A stretch of DNA of 64,000 nt, taken from NCBI RefSeq assembly GCF_045984285.3, contig NZ_JBJQIK030000001.1, positions 248,001-312,000 on the forward strand, given 5' to 3'. This DNA comes from Rugamonas sp045984285. Lineage in GTDB: Bacteria; Pseudomonadota; Gammaproteobacteria; Burkholderiales; Burkholderiaceae_D. Positions 41,190 to 49,682 of this stretch are shown here, piece after piece. Position 1 is the first letter of the stretch, and each line of letters opens with the position of its first letter. Made by a program: the position numbers and the translations under genes. The notes beneath the pieces are model-generated. The model made no database searches. It was not told the origin of the DNA and saw only the letters and a list, made by a program, of their open reading frames with translations.

Positions 41190-42116
41190 TCAGAAGTATT
41201 TGGAGAGGTAGAAGGCGCCGGAGTCGGGGAAGATGGTCGCAATGCGGCCGTGCAGCTTCGGCAGCGCCTTCGCAATGCCGGCCGCCACGCAGCCGCTGGA
41301 GCCGCCGGCCAGAATGCCTTCCTCGCGGGCGAGGCGGCGGCAGTATTCCAGCGCTTCCTCGTCCGTCACCTGGATCACGTCGTCCACCACGCTGGGGTCG
41401 AAGCTGACTGAAGGCGTGCGCTTGCCCACGCCTTCCATCACGGTTTTGTACTCATCCCCGCATTCGTCGTTCGTCACCAGCTTGCGGTAGGCGGAGTTCG
41501 CGGGCTCCACGCCGATCACCTTGATGTTCGGGTTCTGGTCCTTGAGGTAGCGGCCGATGCCGGAGATGGTGCCGCCGGAGCCGATGCCGCAGACGAAGTA
41601 ATCGAGCTCGCAATTGAGCTGGAACCACAGCTCCGGCGCAGTGTCGGCGTAGTGGGCCTGGCGGTTCATCTCCGAACGGTATTGGTCGAGGTGGAAAGCG
41701 CCCGTGTCGGCGGCGATGCGTTCGGCCACGGAGTGGTAGCTGCGCTCGTGCGATTCCGGCACGTCCGCCACGCACACATGCACTTCCGCGCCATAGGCCT
41801 GGATGCGTTTTACTTTCTCCACGCTGGTGCGGTCCGGCACCGTGATATCGCATTGCAGGCCGTAGACGGCGCTCGCCATGGCCAGCGCGGCGCCCGTATT
41901 GCCGGACGAGCTCTCCACCACATGCTTTACGTTGACCGGCGAATGGCGCAGCATATGGCGCACCATGCGGTCCTTGATGCTGCCGCCCGGATTCATGAAT
42001 TCGAGTTTCGCCACCACCTCCGCGTTGCGGAACAGGCGTGACAGCATGACGACCGGCGTGTTGCCGATGGCATCCATCACCGAGCCGCGGATCTGGGAAA
42101 TGTGTTCTGACATCAT
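41190..42116 (-). CDS. Cysteine-synthase-family PLP enzyme
   Basis: The protein has 308 aa, fold type II. Lys in GGSIKDRMV is the PLP Schiff base, SSSGNTGAALA the substrate loop, and GIGSGGTISGIGRYL the phosphate loop. The sequence is closer to cystathionine beta-synthase or SbnA-like branches than to CysK. It would make cysteine, cystathionine or a related amino acid; no partner gene is present to decide. Two ATGs stand in tandem; the first follows GAGGAGCC. It ends one base from the convergent hydrolase. Confidence 0.8.
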   Translation of the reverse strand: MMSEHISQIRGSVMDAIGNTPVVMLSRLFRNAEVVAKLEFMNPGGSIKDRMVRHMLRHSPVNVKHVVESSSGNTGAALAMASAVYGLQCDITVPDRTSVEKVKRIQAYGAEVHVCVADVPESHERSYHSVAERIAADTGAFHLDQYRSEMNRQAHYADTAPELWFQLNCELDYFVCGIGSGGTISGIGRYLKDQNPNIKVIGVEPANSAYRKLVTNDECGDEYKTVMEGVGKRTPSVSFDPSVVDDVIQVTDEEALEYCRRLAREEGILAGGSSGCVAAGIAKALPKLHGRIATIFPDSGAFYLSKYF

Positions 42117-42245
42117 GTCAGGCTCCTCAATATATGTTGCTTTTGTGTAATCCACAGGCTAGCACGGCCATTTCCGGGGCAGCGCGCGATTGACATTGGG
42201 GTGCGGTAAAATGACGGGTTTCCAGATTTCGATTGAGGTAGCGCG

Positions 42246-43145
42246 ATGAAATGGGCGATTGTCGGTTTCTACATGTTGGCCGTTTTGCACATCCACTTCC
42301 GTGGGCGTGTGCGCCTGCCTATCGGCCGCCAGCTGTTCGATCACTCGTCCTTCATGGCGCCGATCAACATCTTCATGCACTGGTTCTCGCGCGTGCCGTC
42401 CACGCCGTACCTGAACGTGGCGGACTTCAAGGAGCTGGCGCCGCTGCAGCAGAACTGGCAGGTGATCCGCGACGAGGCGCAGAACCTGATCCGCCTGCAG
42501 AAGATCAAGGCGTCGGAGAAGAATGACGACGCGGGCTTCAACTCCTTCTTCAAGGCTGGCTGGAAGCGTTTTTACCTGAAATGGTATGACGCGAGCCACC
42601 CTTCGGCGGAACAGCTCTGCCCACAGACCTATGCGCTGCTGAAGGCCATTCCTTCGGTGAAGGCCGCCATGTTTGCGGAACTGCCGCCGGGCGGCAAGCT
42701 GAATCCGCACCGCGATCCCTTCGCCGGTTCGCTGCGCTACCACCTCGGCCTGGCCACGCCGAACGACGACCGCTGCTTCATCGACGTGGACGGCGAGCGC
42801 CACAGCTGGCGCGACGGCGAAGGCGTGATGTTCGACGAAACCTATATCCACTGGGCCATCAACGGCAGCGAGAGCGACCGCATCATCCTGTTCTGCGACG
42901 TGGAGCGCCCGATGCGCTTCCGCTGGGCGCAGGCAGTCAACCGCTTCCTCGGCAAGACCATGATGACGGCGGCCGCCTCGCCCAACGAGTCGGGCGACCA
43001 GGTGGGCCTGGTCAGCAAGCTGTTCCGCGTGTCCTTCTATGCGGGCCAGTACCGCCGCCGCTACAAGGCCTGGAACAAAACCGCCTACAAAATCACCAAG
43101 GTCGCCCTCATCATCGGCCTCGCGGCCCTGATCTACTGGATCTAA
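42246..43145 (+). CDS. lpxO: LpxO-like aspartyl/asparaginyl beta-hydroxylase
   Basis: The protein has 299 aa. It has N- and C-terminal membrane segments (KWAIVGFYMLAVLHIHF; VALIIGLAALIYWI) around an Fe(II)/2-oxoglutarate dioxygenase core: LNPHRDPFAGSLRYHLGL (HxD) and FDETYIHWAINGSESDRIIL (distal His, Arg). LpxO 2-hydroxylates the myristate of lipid A. The architecture and length match. Its TAA and the paoC TAG overlap in CTAA. Confidence 0.85.
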   Translation: MKWAIVGFYMLAVLHIHFRGRVRLPIGRQLFDHSSFMAPINIFMHWFSRVPSTPYLNVADFKELAPLQQNWQVIRDEAQNLIRLQKIKASEKNDDAGFNSFFKAGWKRFYLKWYDASHPSAEQLCPQTYALLKAIPSVKAAMFAELPPGGKLNPHRDPFAGSLRYHLGLATPNDDRCFIDVDGERHSWRDGEGVMFDETYIHWAINGSESDRIILFCDVERPMRFRWAQAVNRFLGKTMMTAAASPNESGDQVGLVSKLFRVSFYAGQYRRRYKAWNKTAYKITKVALIIGLAALIYWI

Positions 43146-45430
43146 GGCCGCCCGGCCAGCACTTTATCCGGCGTCATCGGCGTGCTGCGCAGGCGGCGGC
43201 CGGTGGCGTGGAAGATGGCGTTGCTCACGGCAGCCGCCACGCCCACAATCCCGATTTCCCCCACGCCCTTGGCGCCCAGGCGGCTCACGATATGGTCCTC
43301 CTCCTGCGCGAAGATCACCTCGATATCATGGATGTCCGCATTCACCGGCACATGGTATTCCCCGTAGTTGTGGTTCATGAAGCGGCCGAAGCGGTGGTCC
43401 GCATAGCTTTCCTCGTGCAGGGCCTGGCTGATGCCCCACACCACGCCGCCCACCACCTGGCTGCGCGCCGTGCGCGTATTCATGATGCGGCCCGCAGCCA
43501 CCGCGCTCACCACGCGTGACACGCGCACGATGCCGAGCTCCTCGTCCACCCGCACCTCCACGAACACCGCGGAATGCACCAGCCGGCGGTATTTGCGCTG
43601 CTTGAGCATATTCGGCAGCATCAGGAACTTCTCTTCCAGGCGGTTGATGCCGCCTTCGCCCAAGATCGCCGTCAGCGCGATGGCCGTTTCGGGCTGCTGG
43701 CGCAGCTGCATATGGCCATTGATGAACTCCACGTCGCGTGGCTTCGCCTTCGCAAACGGCGAGTTGCGCAGCTTCTGCGCCTGCTTCAGCAGGGATTTCT
43801 GCAGCTTCTCGCAGGCGCCTGCAACCGCGGAGCCTACCGTGGCGACATGTGAGGAGCCGCCCTCGATCGGCGCCACCGGCAGGGTGGAATCGCCCAGCTG
43901 GAAGCTCACCCGCTCGAGCGGCAGGCCCATGGCCTCGGCCGCGATCATCGCCATCACGGTATAGGTGCCGGTGCCGATATCGGTGGCCGCGCTGCTCACC
44001 ACCAGGCTGCCGTCCGCATACAGCACGGCGCTGGCGCGCGCGAACATCTGCATCGCGTCCCACACGCCGGTGGCCATGCCCCAGCCGACCAGCTCACGGC
44101 CCTCGCGCATCGAACGCGGTTCGAGCGGGCGCCTGTTCCAGCCGAAGCGCGCAGCGCCCAGCTCATAGCAGGCGCGCAGCTCCTTGCTGGAATAGGGCTT
44201 GTCTTCCACCGGCGCACGCTCGGCGTAGTTCTTCAGGCGCAGCGCCAGCGGGTCCATTTTCAGTGCCCAGGCCAGTTCGTCCATCGCCACTTCCATCGCA
44301 TGCACGCCGTGCGCGGCGCCCGGCGCGCGCATGTCCATCGGCGACGCATGATCGAGCTTTACCAGCTTGTAGCCGAGGCGGATGTTGTCGCACTGGTAGA
44401 GCAGGCCGGACCAGTTCACCACCACTTCCACATAGTCTTCCAGCTGCGAGGTTTCCGCCACCGCTTCATGCACGATGCTGCGCAGCGTGCCGTCGCGCTC
44501 CGCCGCCAGGCGCACGCGCTGCAGGGTTTCCGGACGGTGGCCGAAGCTGAACATCTGCTGGCGCGTGAGCACCACGCGCACCGAGCGGTTCAGCTGCAGG
44601 GCCGCCATCACGGCCAGCGTGAGCTGGTACTGCGGCCGCAGGCCGGAGCCGAAGGCGCCGCCAACATAGGGATTGCGCACGGTGACTTTGCTCTTGGGCA
44701 GGCCGAACACATGCGACACATACCAGCGGCTGTTCTGCGAGCCCTGCGTCTTGTCGTAGATGGTGAGATGCCCGTCCCTGGCGCGGATCACGGTGGAGGC
44801 GAACAGCTCCATCGGATTGTGGTGCTCCACGCCGCTGTAGAACTCGGACTGGATCTGCACCGGCGCATCGTGGAAGCCTTTGTCGGCATCGCCTTTCTCA
44901 TCGGGCGGCGGTTCGTAGCCCGCTTTCAGGCGGCTGGGCTTGAAGGCGCGGTGCAGTCCTGCGGAGAGCTTGGTGTCGTGCTCTTCCTCCTCATATTCCA
45001 CCCGCACCAGCGCGGCGGCGCGGCGCGCGGCCTCGAAGGTTTCCGCCACCACCAGCGCCACCGGCTGGCCGCTGTAGAAGATCTCGTCGCTGTAGAGCGG
45101 ACGGAAAGGCGAACCCCCGGGCGCCGTCATGTCCTTGTATGCCAGGTCGAAGCCGCGCACCTTGGGACGGTTCAGGTGCGTGAGCACATCCACCACGCCG
45201 GGCAGTTCGAGCGCGGCGCGCGTGTCGATGCCGGCGATGCGGCCTTTCGCAATAGCGCCGCTGACCACCACGCCATACGCGAGGTCCGGAGCAAAGTATT
45301 CGGCGCTGTACTGCGCGCTGCCCGTCACCTTGGCGATGCCGTCGATACGCGGCACCGGCATGCCGGCGTGCACAGGCCCGGCGCCGGGCAGGGCGCGCGG
45401 CGTTTTCAGCTCGTCGATCAGGTCAGTCAT
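43142..45430 (-). CDS. paoC: Aldehyde oxidoreductase molybdenum-binding subunit PaoC
   Basis: The protein has 762 aa. It is the large subunit of a xanthine-oxidase-family molybdoenzyme: YSAEYFAPDLAYGVVVSGAI, NPYVGGAFGSGLRPQYQLTL, APGAAHGVHAMEVAMDEL and the catalytic Glu region GAKGVGEIGIVGVAAAVSNA. It closely follows PaoC (YagR), which oxidises aromatic aldehydes with the MCD form of the cofactor. It overlaps paoB by eight bases. No paoD/XdhC chaperone gene is in the window. Confidence 0.92.
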   Translation of the reverse strand: MTDLIDELKTPRALPGAGPVHAGMPVPRIDGIAKVTGSAQYSAEYFAPDLAYGVVVSGAIAKGRIAGIDTRAALELPGVVDVLTHLNRPKVRGFDLAYKDMTAPGGSPFRPLYSDEIFYSGQPVALVVAETFEAARRAAALVRVEYEEEEHDTKLSAGLHRAFKPSRLKAGYEPPPDEKGDADKGFHDAPVQIQSEFYSGVEHHNPMELFASTVIRARDGHLTIYDKTQGSQNSRWYVSHVFGLPKSKVTVRNPYVGGAFGSGLRPQYQLTLAVMAALQLNRSVRVVLTRQQMFSFGHRPETLQRVRLAAERDGTLRSIVHEAVAETSQLEDYVEVVVNWSGLLYQCDNIRLGYKLVKLDHASPMDMRAPGAAHGVHAMEVAMDELAWALKMDPLALRLKNYAERAPVEDKPYSSKELRACYELGAARFGWNRRPLEPRSMREGRELVGWGMATGVWDAMQMFARASAVLYADGSLVVSSAATDIGTGTYTVMAMIAAEAMGLPLERVSFQLGDSTLPVAPIEGGSSHVATVGSAVAGACEKLQKSLLKQAQKLRNSPFAKAKPRDVEFINGHMQLRQQPETAIALTAILGEGGINRLEEKFLMLPNMLKQRKYRRLVHSAVFVEVRVDEELGIVRVSRVVSAVAAGRIMNTRTARSQVVGGVVWGISQALHEESYADHRFGRFMNHNYGEYHVPVNADIHDIEVIFAQEEDHIVSRLGAKGVGEIGIVGVAAAVSNAIFHATGRRLRSTPMTPDKVLAGRP

Positions 45431-46445
45431 TGTTTTCCCCCGTGTTCATGGCCGTGCCTTCGGTGGCGGCCAGCAGCGCGCGCACGATGGCGTTGCGCGC
45501 CAGTGGAATCTTGAAGTCGTTGGCGCCCTGGCCCACGGCGCCCTGCAGCAGGAAGTCGGCGGCATCGCCGAACAGAGCCTCGTCCGGCCGGTTCCCTGCG
45601 AGCATGGCCTCCGCCTGCGCATTGCGCCAAGGCTTGTGCGCCACGCCGCCCAGCGCCAGGCGCGCGCTGCGGATGGCGCCGTCCGCACCGATATCCAGCG
45701 CGGCGGCCACCGAGACCAGCGCGAAGGCATAGGACAGCCGCTCGCGCAGCTTCATATAGACCGAATGCGCGCGGTATTCATCGGCCGGCGGCAGCGCGAT
45801 ATGGGTAATCAGTTCGTCCGGCGCCAAGCTTGTGTCGATGTCGGGCCGGTCTTTCGGCAGGCGATGGAAGGCCGCAAAGGGGATTTCACGCTTGCCGCGC
45901 GCCGATTCCACATGCACCACTGCCTCCAGCGCGGCCAGCGCCACGCACATATCGGAAGGATGGGTGGCGATGCAATGCTCGCTCGCGCCGAGAATCGCAT
46001 GCTGGCGCGTGATGCCGCCAATGGCGGAACAGCCTTCGCCGTTCCGCCGCTTGTTGCATGGCGTGGCCAGGTCGTAGAAATACAGGCAGCGCGTGCGCTG
46101 CAGCAGGTTGCCGCCGTTGCTGGCCATATTGCGCAGCTGCGGCGATGCGCCTGCGAGGATGGCGTTTGCCAGCAGGGGATAGCGCTCGCGCACCAGCGGG
46201 TGGTAGGCCGTATCCGCGTTGCGGGCGAGGGCGCCCAGCAGCAGGCCGCCGTCCGGTGCGGCCTCGATGCTGTTGTAGGGCAGACCATTGATGTCGAGCA
46301 GGTGCGGCGCTTCCATCACGCCTTCCTTCATCAGGTCCAGCAGGTTGGTGCCCCCTGCGATGAAGCGGATCGCGCCTTCGTTGCCGGCCACGGAATTCAG
46401 GACAGCCTGCAGGCTGTCGGGATGGGAGTAGCTGAAGGGATTCAT
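45423..46445 (-). CDS. paoB: Aldehyde oxidoreductase FAD-binding subunit PaoB
   Basis: The protein has 340 aa. The FAD site reads FIAGGTNLLDLM and SNGGNLLQRTRC. The four cysteines of the [4Fe-4S] cluster special to PaoB are present in TRCLYFYD, TPCNKRRNGEGCSAIGG and ASEHCIAT. The C-terminal CO_dehydrogenase-flavoprotein domain follows. It passes electrons from the [2Fe-2S] subunit to FAD. ATGA overlap with paoA upstream. Confidence 0.92.
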   Translation of the reverse strand: MNPFSYSHPDSLQAVLNSVAGNEGAIRFIAGGTNLLDLMKEGVMEAPHLLDINGLPYNSIEAAPDGGLLLGALARNADTAYHPLVRERYPLLANAILAGASPQLRNMASNGGNLLQRTRCLYFYDLATPCNKRRNGEGCSAIGGITRQHAILGASEHCIATHPSDMCVALAALEAVVHVESARGKREIPFAAFHRLPKDRPDIDTSLAPDELITHIALPPADEYRAHSVYMKLRERLSYAFALVSVAAALDIGADGAIRSARLALGGVAHKPWRNAQAEAMLAGNRPDEALFGDAADFLLQGAVGQGANDFKIPLARNAIVRALLAATEGTAMNTGENND

Positions 46446-46969
46446 GCGGGCACCGTTCCCGTGACGATGGGGTGCAGCTTGTTGTCCCCGTCGCGGCTGA
46501 TGCCGGCCACCGAGGCCACGGCTTCCAGGATCTGCGGATAGGCGCCGCAGCGGCACAGGTTCCCGCTCATCAGCTCGCGCACTTCGGCGGGCGTCTTCGC
46601 CTGGCCTTCATTGATCAGGCCTATGGCCGAACAGATCTGGCCCGGCGTGCAGTAGCCGCACTGGAAAGCATCCTTGTCGATAAAGGCCTGCTGCATCGGA
46701 TGCAGTTCCTGGCCATTGGCGAGGCCCTCGATGGTGGTGATCTCACGGCCGTTCTGCATCACCGCCAGCGTGAGGCAGGAGTTGATGCGCTTGCCGTCCA
46801 CCAGCACGGTGCAGGCGCCGCACTGGCCATGGTCGCAGCCTTTCTTGGTGCCGGTAAGGCTCAGGCGTTCGCGCAGCAGGTCGAGCAGCGTGACCCAGGC
46901 TTCGATGTCGAATTCGTGCTCGCGGCCGTTGACGCGCAGCGCCAGCGGGTAGCGTTCGGGGGCAGGCAT
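46442..46969 (-). CDS. paoA: Aldehyde oxidoreductase [2Fe-2S] subunit PaoA
   Basis: The protein has 175 aa. Two [2Fe-2S] clusters: plant-type GCDHGQCGACTVLVDG...SCLTL and the helical-domain CGYCTPGQICS...LCRCGAYPQI. E. coli PaoA has a Tat signal; none is seen here, so this enzyme may stay in the cytoplasm or the start may be mis-set. First gene of paoABC. An inverted repeat surrounds its ribosome binding site. Confidence 0.9.
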   Translation of the reverse strand: MPAPERYPLALRVNGREHEFDIEAWVTLLDLLRERLSLTGTKKGCDHGQCGACTVLVDGKRINSCLTLAVMQNGREITTIEGLANGQELHPMQQAFIDKDAFQCGYCTPGQICSAIGLINEGQAKTPAEVRELMSGNLCRCGAYPQILEAVASVAGISRDGDNKLHPIVTGTVPA

Positions 46970-47002
46970 GGGGATTCCCTCTCGTGAAAAGGTTGAATCC
47001 CC
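46970..47002 (-). promoter_or_regulatory. Inverted repeat around the paoA ribosome binding site
   Basis: GGGGATTC (46970-46977) and GAATCCCC (46995-47002) are perfect inverted copies with a 17-base loop holding the AGAGGGA ribosome binding site. On the paoA mRNA this would be a hairpin right before the ATG. It may be an operator or limit translation. Confidence 0.45.
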
Positions 47003-47060
47003 ACCTTAGCGTTTCATGTTTGCGGCGGCAGTGCGTTCCCACACACAGCGCGGGGGTATC

Positions 47061-47681
47061 TTAGCGGCGGCGTTTCCGCGCGGCGATGCCGACGGCGAGC
47101 AGGCCGGCTGCCAGCATGGTCCAGGTTTGCGGTTCCGGTACCGGCGCCAGCAGCACGCGCTGGTCGCGGCCGTAGAGCACGAGGTTGGAGAAGCCGGGAA
47201 TATTGCCGCCGTTGTTCAGCCACTGGATATTCCAGGTGCCGGTCAGCGTCTGGCCCTTGGTCAGCAGCTGGTCGTCGAACAGGAAGTTGCCGCTGCTGCT
47301 GGAGGCATGCATGGCAAAGACCAGGTCGATGCGCACGTCCTTGGTGGTGGTGTTGGTGATGCTCCAGGTGCCGCTTTTCTTCGAACTGTCGAGCTGGAAG
47401 GTGAAATTGAAGGTGCTGCTCAGGTCCTGGATCTGGGCATTGCTGCTGATTTTTTCCAGCGCCGTCCAGGTGCCGGTGCCGGTGGAGCTGAAGGCGCCTG
47501 CGAAGCCGCCTGCACCCTGCATGGGATTCGCGCCCGAGTAAACGGCTGCGTCAGACCAGAAGCTGGCGGTCAGTCCACCCAGCTTCACGTCGTCGGCGCT
47601 CATCCCGCCTGCGGACCCGGCTTGAGCCTGGGCGGCGGCAAAAAGTGCAACAGCAGCAAATAAGCGTTTACAAAACAACAT
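47061..47681 (-). CDS. PEP-CTERM sorting-domain exported protein
   Basis: The protein has 206 aa. A signal peptide (FAAVALFAAAQAQA) is followed by a Ser/Thr-rich beta-type passenger and a C-terminal PEP-CTERM signal: VPEPQTWTMLAAGLLAVGIA then ARKRRR. Such proteins are cut by exosortase EpsH/XrtA and linked to exopolysaccharide or biofilm. Exosortase genes are not in this window. Function of the passenger unknown. Confidence 0.9.
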   Translation of the reverse strand: MLFCKRLFAAVALFAAAQAQAGSAGGMSADDVKLGGLTASFWSDAAVYSGANPMQGAGGFAGAFSSTGTGTWTALEKISSNAQIQDLSSTFNFTFQLDSSKKSGTWSITNTTTKDVRIDLVFAMHASSSSGNFLFDDQLLTKGQTLTGTWNIQWLNNGGNIPGFSNLVLYGRDQRVLLAPVPEPQTWTMLAAGLLAVGIAARKRRR

Positions 47682-47775
47682 CAGGTATTGCGTAAGCGAT
47701 AATAATTTCAGGAATGTCGTATGTTACCGGAAGTCGGCCCGGCTTCATAGTTTCCTTTTATCACGGCTGTTGTTT

Positions 47776-48096
47776 TTATTTGCGTTTCGCTTCTTCCGGG
47801 GTGAGCAGCCAGAGGCGGTCGATATTGCCGTTGGCGTCCTCCGTATAGCGCACGGGAAGGTTGCTGCCGCGCAGGGTCCCTGCAGTTTCGATCAGGTTGT
47901 CGTGGTTGAAGATGCGGCCGGCCGGCGACATGCGGTGAACCTTGCCGTCGATGAGGAGCTCGGGGAAATAGCTGGGCGTCATCTTGCCGCGTTTGCTGTT
48001 TGCCGGGAAAGTGCGCTCCTGCTGCCGGGAGCGGGCAGGGAGGGCCAGCGCGGCGGCGCAGCCGGCCAGGGCAAGCATCAGGTGACGTCGCAGCAT
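47776..48096 (-). CDS. Secreted hypothetical protein
   Basis: The 106-aa protein has a twin-Arg-free signal peptide (MLRRHLMLALAGCAAALALP, possible lipobox LAGC) and a polar mature part with SYFPELLIDGKVHRMSPAGR and a closing LLTPEEAKRK. No family recognised. Stand-alone, 33 bases upstream of the Nramp-like stop-to-start order on the same strand, so co-transcription with neighbours is possible. Confidence 0.6.
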   Translation of the reverse strand: MLRRHLMLALAGCAAALALPARSRQQERTFPANSKRGKMTPSYFPELLIDGKVHRMSPAGRIFNHDNLIETAGTLRGSNLPVRYTEDANGNIDRLWLLTPEEAKRK

Positions 48097-48129
48097 GCGG
48101 TTCTCCGGCGGTGAAACGCCTAGCTTAAC

Positions 48130-49452
48130 CTAGATCGCCATGGTTGCGAACATGGCGGCGACGGCCAGCGCCATGACGGCGGTGCAGGCCCAGCCCAGGA
48201 GCCTGAGGCGGCGCGAGATGGGCAGCGTGCCCATGACTTCCGGTTTGCTTGCCAGCGACATCATCACCACCATCACCGGCACCGCAATCACGCCGTTGAC
48301 CACGGCGCTCCAGAACAGGGCCTTGATGGGATCGATGGGCAGGAAGCCGATGCCGACCCCGGCCGCCGTGGAGGCAATGATGATGGCGTAGAACTTTCGC
48401 GCGGCCGAGAACTGCAGCTCCAGGCTGTTGGTCCACCTGAAAGTGCCGGCAATGGCATAGGCGGCGGAGCCGGCCAGCACGGGGATGGCCAGCAGGCCGG
48501 TGCCGACGATGCCCAGCGTGAACAGCAGGAAGGCCGCTTCGCCCGCGATCGGCTTCAGCGCGGAGGCGGCCTGTGCCGAACTCTGGATATCGGTAATGCC
48601 GTGGGTATACAGGGTAACGGCCGTGGTCAGCATGATGAAGAAGGCCACCAGGTTGGAGAAACCCATGCCGACCACGGTATCAAGCCTGATGCGCTCGTAT
48701 TGCTGCGGCACCTGCTCGGGGGCCTGCTTCAGCGGTTCGGCGTCCGGATCCGCGCGCAGTTCTTCCACCTCCTGCGATGCCTGCCAGAAGAAGAGGTAGG
48801 GGCTGATGGTGGTGCCGAACACGGCCACGATAGCGGTCAGGTATTCCGGCTTCCACGACAGGTGGGGCACCACTGTGGCGTGCAGCACCTGCGGCCACGG
48901 CACCTGCACCGCGAGGGCGGTGGCCACATAGGCCAGCAGCGCCAGGGTCAGCCACTTCAGCAGGTTCACATAGCGGCGGTAGGGGATGAAGACCTGCAGC
49001 GCCAGCGACAGCAGGCCGAAGCCCAGCGCATACCATTGGGGGCGTCCGCCGGCCACCAGGCGCACGGCGTCCCCCATGGCGGCGATATCGGCCGCGATAT
49101 TGATGGTATTGGCCACGAGCAGCAGCATGACGATGCTGTACAACAGCCAGGGCCGGCAATGGCGGCGGATATTGGTGGCCAGCCCGCGCCCGCTGACCCG
49201 GCCGATGCGCGCGCTGATGATCTGGATGCCGGCCATCAGGGGAAAGGTCAGCAGCATGGTCCATAGCAGGTTGAACCCGAACTGGGCGCCGGCCTGCGAA
49301 TAGGTGGCGATGCCGGACGGATCGTCGTCGGCGGCGCCGGTGATCAGGCCAGGGCCCAGTTTGTTGAGCCACGATTGTCCCGCCGGCGGCACGGTGGTGG
49401 ATTCGGCGGCTGGTTCCTGTGAGTTGCTGAGCTGGCTGGAATTGTGGTCCAT
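48130..49452 (-). CDS. Nramp-family transporter (atypical metal site)
   Basis: The protein has 440 aa and about eleven membrane segments. The Nramp fold is clear, but TM1 reads AADDDPSGIATYSQAG in place of DPGN, and TM6 reads FGTTISPYLFFWQASQ where canonical Nramps have MPHN. The metal-binding Met is thus absent, which points to the Nramp-related group that carries Mg2+ or other hard ions. Substrate is inferred only. Stand-alone gene. Confidence 0.8.
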   Translation of the reverse strand: MDHNSSQLSNSQEPAAESTTVPPAGQSWLNKLGPGLITGAADDDPSGIATYSQAGAQFGFNLLWTMLLTFPLMAGIQIISARIGRVSGRGLATNIRRHCRPWLLYSIVMLLLVANTINIAADIAAMGDAVRLVAGGRPQWYALGFGLLSLALQVFIPYRRYVNLLKWLTLALLAYVATALAVQVPWPQVLHATVVPHLSWKPEYLTAIVAVFGTTISPYLFFWQASQEVEELRADPDAEPLKQAPEQVPQQYERIRLDTVVGMGFSNLVAFFIMLTTAVTLYTHGITDIQSSAQAASALKPIAGEAAFLLFTLGIVGTGLLAIPVLAGSAAYAIAGTFRWTNSLELQFSAARKFYAIIIASTAAGVGIGFLPIDPIKALFWSAVVNGVIAVPVMVVMMSLASKPEVMGTLPISRRLRLLGWACTAVMALAVAAMFATMAI

Positions 49453-49508
49453 GCGCCATTGTGGCCGCGGTGCTCTGCCGTTTCCGTGCGGTGACGAACG
49501 CTGCGGTG

Positions 49509-49682
49509 TCAGTCCTCACTCACATCGGGATGGCGTTGTTTCCAGGCCGCAAGCGCCTGCCGGTAGCGTTCGAGGGCGTCCTGGTAGATATCGTGCACGC
49601 ACCAGGCGCAGCCGCTGTTGCAGCAGTCGCCCGGCGCAGGCGGCAGGGGCGGCACGGGCCGCGGCTCATCCGGTACGGACAT
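49509..49682 (-). CDS. Oxidoreductase-like domain protein (small, Cys-rich)
   Basis: The 57-aa protein has a Pro-rich start (PDEPRPVPPLPPAPGDCCNS) followed by GCAWCVHDIYQDALERYRQA. The pattern 'P.PP..G.CC.SGC..CV.D.Y...L..Y' is that of the Oxidored-like (OXLD1-type) domain. Four cysteines could bind a metal. Function unknown. Its ATG lies 17 bases inside the end of the propeller-GGDEF gene, so translation is coupled. Confidence 0.78.
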   Translation of the reverse strand: MSVPDEPRPVPPLPPAPGDCCNSGCAWCVHDIYQDALERYRQALAAWKQRHPDVSED

